Source of the DNA: Tetrapyrgos nigripes
Taxonomy: Eukaryota; Basidiomycota; Agaricomycetes; Agaricales; Campanellaceae
NCBI GenBank assembly: GCA_013368315.1
Contig: JAACJM010000203.1
Location: 62,001 to 126,000, forward strand
Length of the DNA: 64,000 nt
Direction of reading: 5' to 3'
The notes beneath the pieces were generated by a model. That model did not search any database. It was not told where the DNA came from and saw nothing but the letters and a program-made list of their open reading frames with translations. This document shows positions 56,978 to 64,000 of this stretch, in pieces (the stretch's first letter is position 1; each line of letters opens with the position of its first letter). The position numbers and the translations under genes are program-made.

Positions 56978-59296
56978 CGTGGAGCAGGACCTGGTACTCT
57001 ATCAGGCCGACGCTCGTCGATGATGGGAGATGGAGGAAAAGAGCTTGTATCTGGACTGTTTTTGAAGAACTCTAAATTTTTTTGGGGAGACGCGCGTCGT
57101 CACGTGCTTGACTCTGGGGAGATCATTTCAATAGCGGAAATTTGGTCCTCTAAGTAAGCGCCGCGTTCTGCACACTAATCTATACTAATCTCTACGTTTC
57201 ACGGGCAACTCCCGTCCGAGGTTTTTGACGAGCTAGCACTCTCTTCAAGGTACATTGTACAGAAAATGTGATACTGGTGAACGATGAAGGAACGGCCGTC
57301 GACGGATGCACCGCTACCTACGGAATTGTCGTGATGTCAACCTGCAGAAGAAAATCTATGCTGCCACTGCACCTTACGTTCGGGTGACTCTCTAAGCAAG
57401 CTGCCTTGGGCAACCCCCGAACAGACACTAGGCTGACTGTATGCTGGGGTTATCTGATTGTACGCTGGGGTTATGCTTGGGTTATGCATAATCTTCATCC
57501 CCAAAGTTGGTGTATATGCGGCGAGACTTTCGTTTCAAGTAGGTTTGCTGCATCAGCACCCTGTCAACACCCCAAACGCGCTCAAACTAGTGCCTGTTGA
57601 TTGGGGCAACCGCTCATAAAATCGCACCCGCTCCGGTTCGCTTACATCTAGGCAGAGTGCCTCCTTTAGGAATCAATGGCATGCTTTCCTTCCTTTCATC
57701 AAAATCAAAAAATTTCAACGCTTTGATGACTTTCCGACTTGCAGGTCTCACTGACACTATGAAAGACGTGGATGAGAGGGCGAGATACCGTGTGTTAATC
57801 ACAATGCCTGGAATATGGTTGTCCAAAGACCAAGAAATTACCAAATCCACATGTTCTCACCGACTGCCGAGAGATACTCCCACTTGAGCTGATGGTATGC
57901 CTTATGGTTCCGTGGATGCTTTGCATGTCTAGTCTCCTGTAAGTAGATGTTTGACTGTTAATCGCCCGAGCACCCGAACAGATGGTTTCGTGATGTGCAT
58001 CAACTTGAGTCGTAAACAGACCTAGACACTGCAGACATGTATTACTATAGTACTCTATTGTCGACTCTAACGTTGGTGTAGACCAGCCGTAACCAGCCTG
58101 TAGCTTCCAGAATTCGTCGTACACAGTCAGTCAGTTAGTTACTACAGGTTGCAACTAGTACTCTTCTAGGAACCACCGGAGCAACCAGCCCTGGTGAGCT
58201 CAACTCTATTCTAACACAAGAATTAGTATTAGTATTACGATGGCGGGACAATGTCAATCTACGAAGAAGCTTTTTAAGATGAATGTAATGATGAAGGTAT
58301 TGTTGAGGTATAGACTCACAGGGAGCCATAGAGCCGCCCAACCACGGGTCGGTGGGCGAGAGGCTCCAACATACACATTGCTCAAAGCAATTGTAAAGCT
58401 TCCTTTCGAGTTCTGTAGGGCTATTTGCTGGCGCCAGTTTTGGTCAAAATATAAAAGGCTCGGCCCTCGTCGAGCTTGCGACCATCCCCCCGATCATTCT
58501 AGCTGCTAAAATATACATGATTCCGGGACTTAGAGAGCGTTCAGCGCTACAGGGACGGTGACGTCCACTGACACTACGAAGGCAGAAGTAATAGGAAAAA
58601 TCTCCTTTGAGAGACTTATCCTGGTCAGTAGCCGTTCCTTTGATCCACTTAACTTGAGCTCATGTCGCCTTCCTTCCTATCCAGATTTCTCGCAAAGCAT
58701 CTAGTACTCTACGACATACTACTCTACTCTTCATCTCGAACTAGCCAGATACGTCATGCTTGCAGGTCGTGCTGGTTTTGAGCTGCCTTGGACACTGTCA
58801 AGATTAATGGGTCCACCTCCGGCGGCCCTTTGCAAGATTCAGCCTTCTGCGGCGCCGTCTGGTTCCGTAAGAACAAGCGTTGCTGTCCCTGGATCACCGT
58901 CAAGATGGGTTGCTAAGACATCACTACCACCACCAGCACTGCAGACTCCTCCCAGGCAGACTGAAAGTCGGGTGAACTCGGTATGAGGTGTAGAGTACTG
59001 TACTACTGGTGTACAACTGACCAACGAGGTCGTAAACGTTGTATGATCTACGTACATATTTTTTCCTCTTGAGTACATATGTCCTTTCTTGGATACAGAT
59101 AAATGTGAATAAATTATTTGCTGGATGAACTCAGATCATAGACTCATTTCTGTCTCGTAGAACCAGTGTTTGTAGTGGGTATATAATCAATGACGATAAA
59201 TTTACAGAACCATGTACACGAATCCAAAAGGTATTATGTAGTACACAAAGGCGAGGTTACAGATAGATACATTTACGATTACACTGAGAAGAGCAG
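56978..59296. other. Intergenic region upstream of the fatty acid synthase
   Basis: This 2.3 kb contains the synthase promoter near 57000-57200 and the 3' flank of the GMC oxidoreductase near 59297. No gene is supported. Around 57440-57490 the unit (G)CTGGGGTTAT/GCTTGGGTTAT recurs three times. One copy of a dispersed repeat sits at 57902-58022. A short cysteine-rich reading frame at 58782-58916 lacks a start and is listed only as an observation. Confidence 0.55.
57902..58022. repeat. Dispersed repeat, copy 1
   Basis: This segment matches 63506-63638 in the same orientation: both begin TTATGGTTCCGTGGATGC, then share GCATGT-x-TAGTCTCCTGTAAG, AGATGTTTGAC, TTCGTGATGTGCAT and a final GTAGACC/GTAAACAGACC. 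Indels separate the blocks. No coding capacity is seen. It is probably a fragment of a non-autonomous transposon. Confidence 0.7.
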
Positions 59297-61973
59297 CTAA
59301 GTTCCTTTGGCGTTCTTCAGGTCTTCTTTGATCAAATCAGCGCCTTTTTCGCCCAAAGCAAAGCAGGGACCGGCCTTCAGGTGAATGTGAGTTAATCATG
59401 ACATCTTGCAACGGATACCAGACCCACTGTGTGGCCAGAAACTATGCTTGGGAAAATCGAGGCGTCACAAACGCGAAGGCCTTTGACACCATACACTCGA
59501 AGACGTGAATCCACTACACCATTATCTCTCTCGGGAGCCATACGGCAAGTCGACGTAGGGTGATATCTGAGTGCATGGCAGAATTGAATTATCAAAATGA
59601 AAACATGCAAGCGAAAAACAACACGTACAGTGTCTCCAAACGCTGACGAACAAGATCCATCAACTCTTCGTCCGATTTCTCAATCATATGAGTGTCCATT
59701 TCGTCGCTGTATGGACCTTTATAGTTCTGGTCCACTCGGGATGCGACCGGTTCCGTTTTGGCTAGTTTCATGACAAGACGTACTCCGCGGGTTAGCTTTA
59801 ATAGGTCATCCTTGGATTCAAGATATCTGGAACATAGGAGGTTGATGAATTGATTTGTTGAGGCATTATCTAGAGAAAGGCTCACCTAGGATCCATTATC
59901 GGGTCATCCCAGGGACTAGCCGACTTCAAGGTGACTGTTCCTCTGCTTAGAGGTCTGAGCAGTGTCAGCGTATGACCTCGAGCAGACAGCAAGAATGCAT
60001 ACCTCAACAGACAGCAGTGTAGAGAAATAGTATGGATTGGCCATCCGATCTCACCATGACTCCTATACGCCAAAGGAATCGCGAACAATTCTAGATCAGG
60101 ACTGTCAGGAGCAGATGTCGAGTCTTTTGAAAGCGTAGCAGCAGAGAACTCTTCTGGAGGAAATACCACTGGGTCATCAGATCTAACGAAGGCGGCTGCT
60201 TCTCCCCACTGTCATTACGCAGTAGGAACATAAAATCAGCGACCGGTGAGTATGATGAGAGGAGCTATGAAAACATACATTGCTCCTCAACGGGCCTGTG
60301 CTGAATAAGAGATACTGAGCAGCTGCTTTGAGGGCATGTAAGATGTCCACAAAACCAGACGGTATCAACCACTTTGGAGAGGTGTTGCTTTTATCCTTGA
60401 AGTAGAGGTCAACGGTCGGGTGGTCAGTGAGATTGCGACCAATTCCTGGATGGTCCTTGACTAGGGGTATCTTGTGTTTCTCTAATTCGTCTCGAGGACC
60501 AACGCCAGAAAGCATAAGGATTGCAGGAGAGTGAATCGCTGTCAACAAAATCAATCAGTCTTTCGCGATCGGCTACAAGCCAACCATACCTCCTCCTCTG
60601 CAGATTTATTGAGTATTCTCCAAGGTAAGGAACTCGAGTATACGACAACTCACGAGACAACAACCTCCTTGCGAGCATAGACACGATAGAGAGGTCCATC
60701 CTGGTTCTGAGTGAATTCGACACCAACAGCACGAGGTGTATCACCATCGTTCTCGAAAAGAATCTTTGTAACATGGGCATGAATGCCAACGGTGATATTC
60801 GGTTTACTGAGTATCTCTTCAGTGAGATAGGCTGTTTCGGAAGTCACTCGTGTCCCATTTGCATCGATGTATGTCACTATAATCTTTAGAATATGCACCC
60901 TGTACCAATAAGTTGACACTCACTGGTCTATAGAGTTTGGTAAGAGATTGAACAGCAAACACGAGCACGGGCACGAATGACTTACTCGGTTAACCCCACG
61001 GGTACCAGAAGTTGTATTAAAGTCAGCACTGAAAGGTATCTTGAGATTCTTGCACCCATCAATGAAATCCTGGGAAGATTCATGGAAGTGGGCGTTGTAT
61101 CCGACTGTCACCGGCCCCGAACCCTTGACAGCCATGTCGACGTGCGGATAACGTTCATTTCCGGTGTAGTTCTCAAACTTGACGAAGTAGCTGATGAAAA
61201 GGTATGGTTTTCAGTAGATCGGCTTTGTAGTCAAGCGAGCAGGTTGACGTACCAGCCGAAATCCTTCCAAGACCAACTCTCGTCTTCAGTTATTTTGGCC
61301 CATTCATCAAAATCTCCTGGAGCCCCATAATGTGCCCTGTGTGTTAGGATTAGGATGTGTGGATGACCGATAAAGTTGCCTTACATTTGTGCATTGATTG
61401 AGGAACCTGAACCAGAAAGCATTAAAGTCGTTCATAGTCGTATACAGAGGACACTCACATCCACCAAGCATTTTGGCTGCATATACCTCAGAATTGAGTA
61501 TCCAGTAAACCATTAAATTTGAGAGGAACTCAAGTACCTCTAGGCCAAAACTTCTGCTCGTTATTCACGAACTCTTGAGGTTCCGTCCAGAATGGAAAGG
61601 CATATTTGCGGTTCTTGAACAACCTCGCGAAAGCAGCTGGTATACGAGAGAAGATTTGACCCTTTCCACTGAAACAGGATCCTTAAGTTGAGCAATAGAG
61701 CAGAAGGAATGCTGGAACTTACCTGCCGCCTGCTTCCAAAAGAAGAACGTTTATAGAAGGATCCTCTGCAAGACGCGATGCGAGTACGCAACCGGCCGTC
61801 CCTGTAATTGCAATTTGAAGGACTTATTAGCTGGCTAAAAACTGACGAGTAGACAACTCACCTCCACCGACGACTATCACATCGTAGGTGTGTTTGTCGG
61901 AGTCCGATGAACGAGGAGATCCCGCCGGTTCACCTATTTGGGAAAAATTTGAAATGTAACCTTTGCTGGTCAT
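59297..61973 (-). CDS. GMC-family FAD-dependent oxidoreductase (alcohol/aryl-alcohol oxidase or choline dehydrogenase type)
   Basis: A flavoenzyme that oxidises an alcohol group and passes electrons to oxygen or another acceptor. It starts [12 protein letters not shown] at 61973 and reaches the TAG at 59297-59299 after many short introns. The FAD-binding site is YDVIVVGGG joined across an intron to [15 protein letters not shown] and LLLEAGG. The second GMC signature is present around [22 protein letters not shown] and GRNLTDHP. The two catalytic-site positions are both histidines, in YHPTSTCRM and VSGHTAGP (His-His pair). The tail is [20 protein letters not shown]. No signal peptide is visible, unlike secreted aryl-alcohol oxidases, so it may be intracellular. 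The substrate cannot be fixed by eye. Confidence 0.9.
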
Positions 61974-62296
61974 TATGTTTTCGAATGCTTTGCGACTGCT
62001 GCTCGGACGGGTTCAACACTTGAAGCTTCAAGAATGAGGGCATTTAACAGGCAAAGTTGAATACCGAGCCAGTGTCAGGTGAGTTATGGGTATCAAGTAC
62101 ATATATGATATGAACTTTCAGATCATCGAAGTTAGATGGCTTTCCGGGAGAAGGTGTTGAGGTCGAGAAGGTTTTGTGACGACATTCGAATTGAGAGTGA
62201 ATTAGCGGGGAAGTGATAGATGTCACCCATGTGACAATCACTGGTGCCGAGCGGATTTTATGTAGTCGATCTTCCACCATCGTCTGCTACAGGGCC

Positions 62297-62481
62297 TTCT
62301 TCAGGTCGCGTCCACACGCACTTGTTTATTTGTATTTGTTATCTAATTCAAATCTCACGTGGAATGACGACAGCTGACATGTTGGATCTGGCCCCGAGTC
62401 TTCTCGCAAATTTCCATTGATGGCTACCTTTTATGGGCATAAATACAAATAAACAAGTGTGTGTGGACGCGACCTGAAGAA
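62297..62481. mobile_element. MITE with 41 bp terminal inverted repeats
   Basis: The left end (62297-62337) and the reverse complement of the right end (62441-62481) are identical over 41 bp except for one base. Both begin TTCTTCAGGTCGCGTCCACA and end in TTTATTTGTATTT. The 185 bp element has no coding capacity. Near-identical ends suggest recent insertion or activity. The flanks (GGCC on the left, AATT on the right) show no obvious target duplication. It sits about 320 bp upstream of the GMC oxidoreductase start. Confidence 0.8.
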
Positions 62482-64000
62482 AATTATGCAAAGCCCTGTA
62501 CATACAGTGAACACAGTGAACACTCGGATTTTTGGTCTCTAAACGTCGTCATTAGATACATATACATTCTATGAAGTACGAAACCAGCCCTCAAAAATTC
62601 CCCTGAGTGATACCCCGTTCTACATTTTTCACGCTTTTTTTGTCATTGTCTTCAGCCCCCGGCAAACGTCTATGTGCAAATCTGGTGAATCTAGGTACTT
62701 ACATAGCAATGCAAATAATGTATAAAAGTGTCTAATATTCAGATGAAGGAAGATGAGGGAGAAGATATGAACAAATTCCTGGAAAATCTATCTCTTCTGG
62801 GGTATGTACTGCATTGAATTGGCTAGTCGGACACGGATCCGTAATCTGGCTGTGTACAAGTCAAATCTTGGTCTTTTTCCTTGCCCTCAATACCGTTAGC
62901 AAGCTATGGACCATAGCTAACTGTCCAAATAGCTTTTTCACCATTGTCCCAAAGATATCAATGTGTAAGAATATTTTATAGCCAATATATGAACTGCCCA
63001 GATTCACATAGAACTCAGACAGAACGCGTAGAGGAAGCTAGCAGGGCATATCTAGTCAAAGTTTTGTGCTCGAGCCTCTCAGAGCCCTTCTGCTGACCCC
63101 TTCATCACAAAATCATAGCCATGGAACGTCTGAATGACGAGGGCTAAGCTCAAAATCACAATATATTGCTGCAAATGGTCATTCACATGCTTTGGGACAG
63201 ATACTTGGATAATGCTCATTCTGTATCTTTAGCAGAGAATATATAGGTTGCCTTTCCAATAGTACCACAAAATAGCTTCAAAAAGAGCCCAAGACCTTGA
63301 GGAACAGTGGACAACTGGGTGAGCTATTCATTTTGTCTGGCTTCCTTGTGTGTCTGACTTGGCAATCAACAGCAGTATGGTAATTATAATTATCAAGTCC
63401 ATGTTCTCTATGGTACTGCTGAATGAGAGATACTTGCAACTTAAGTGGAAGTACACACCTGTAATATGTGTTTGGTACACGTAGTAGCCTTCTTGAGTGC
63501 GCTAGTTATGGTTCCGTGGATGCTCGCATGTAGTCTCCTGTAAGCAGATGTTTGACCAGAAGGCAAAAAGACATTCATCTCTCAACAGTTCGTGATGTGC
63601 ATTATTTCAGTTACTTGACTGGAGTCATAAGTAGACCCATTCAATTAGTTCTAATAGCCCACATTCCAATGCTTATAACATGTAAATGGTTCTGGTGGTT
63701 GCACCAGTCATATACTACACACAAACCCGTGCTTTGCCTTTGCCTGGGCCATGGCAACCCTGCTAGGTTCACAGTAGTGCTCTGCCATAAGGTAGATCTC
63801 CCTGCAACAGTGACGATCCCTGCTCAATGCTCTGCTGCTTCTGCAATGCCTCCTACGAGATGCCAGAGCATGTTCTTGCACAGTGTCACCACCTTCCCCA
63901 AATTACCAATTTGTGCTCTTTATTCCTGGCATCCATTAATCTTGATCCCCTTGCATCTTGGACCAATAACCATGTCCTTGAGCTGCTCAAATGCTGGATT
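62482..64000. other. AT-rich right end without an intact gene
   Basis: No intact gene is visible. The dispersed repeat copy 2 lies at 63506-63638. From about 63760 to the edge, the minus strand reads as a coding-like frame broken by stops (see findings), possibly a transposon remnant. CAGTGAACACAGTGAACAC near 62505 is a short tandem direct repeat. Confidence 0.5.
63506..63638. repeat. Dispersed repeat, copy 2
   Basis: This is the second copy of the repeat at 57902-58022, same orientation, about 5.6 kb away. Block order is conserved, with a different insert (about 20 bp) between AGATGTTTGAC and TTCGTGATGTGCAT. It has no coding capacity. Confidence 0.7.

Noticed and set aside
58756..58986. 76-codon frame considered as a pheromone precursor or small secreted protein
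   Set aside because: It lacks a CaaX end (it ends NSV) and a signal peptide; its Pro/Ser richness has no support.

Overview
The window is nuclear DNA of a filamentous basidiomycete, most likely a mushroom-forming agaricomycete. The evidence is dense short introns (about 45-65 bp, GT-AG), a fatty acid synthase encoded as one continuous beta-alpha polypeptide, a GPI-type GH16 glucanase, a GH28 pectinase, a GMC oxidoreductase and Fungal-Zn-cluster and F-box paralogues of the kind that expand in these genomes. Gene coordinates run from proposed start to stop and include introns; splice sites were placed by eye.

Layout. Positions 1-5966 hold two tandem plus-strand Zn(II)2Cys6 transcription factor paralogues, the first cut by the window edge. 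A gene-poor 4 kb follows. At 9948-15243 the polyphosphate polymerase subunit VTC4 and the Rag GTPase GTR2 are transcribed divergently from a short shared promoter. A secreted GH28 pectinase lies tail to tail with GTR2. Next come an F-box gene and its decayed tandem copy (18265-22136), then an HMG-box regulator (22881-24613). A 2.4 kb gene-free stretch carries a MITE-like inverted repeat.

Positions 27175-28930 hold the most unusual gene. It joins a helical domain of the 5-hydroxymethyl-deoxyuridine DNA kinase type (a DNA hypermodification family known from phages) to two C-terminal chromodomains. It is followed by an NMN-adenylyltransferase-like gene divergent from an RSC1/2-type chromatin remodeller subunit, a small serine-rich hypothetical gene, an aldo/keto reductase, a decayed member of a fungal family of unknown function, a GH16 glucanase and the mRNA export helicase DBP5.

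Positions 44013-56977 are filled by the minus-strand fused type I fatty acid synthase (AT-ER-DH-MPT-ACP-KR-KS-PPT). Beyond it lie a GMC oxidoreductase, a 185 bp MITE with 41 bp terminal inverted repeats, and an AT-rich right end with a dispersed repeat and degenerate coding-like sequence.

Most conserved genes here are housekeeping (lipid synthesis, TORC1 signalling, polyphosphate, mRNA export, chromatin). They are interleaved with fast-evolving lineage-specific families, several of which are visibly decaying. I saw no CRISPR array, rRNA or convincing tRNA.
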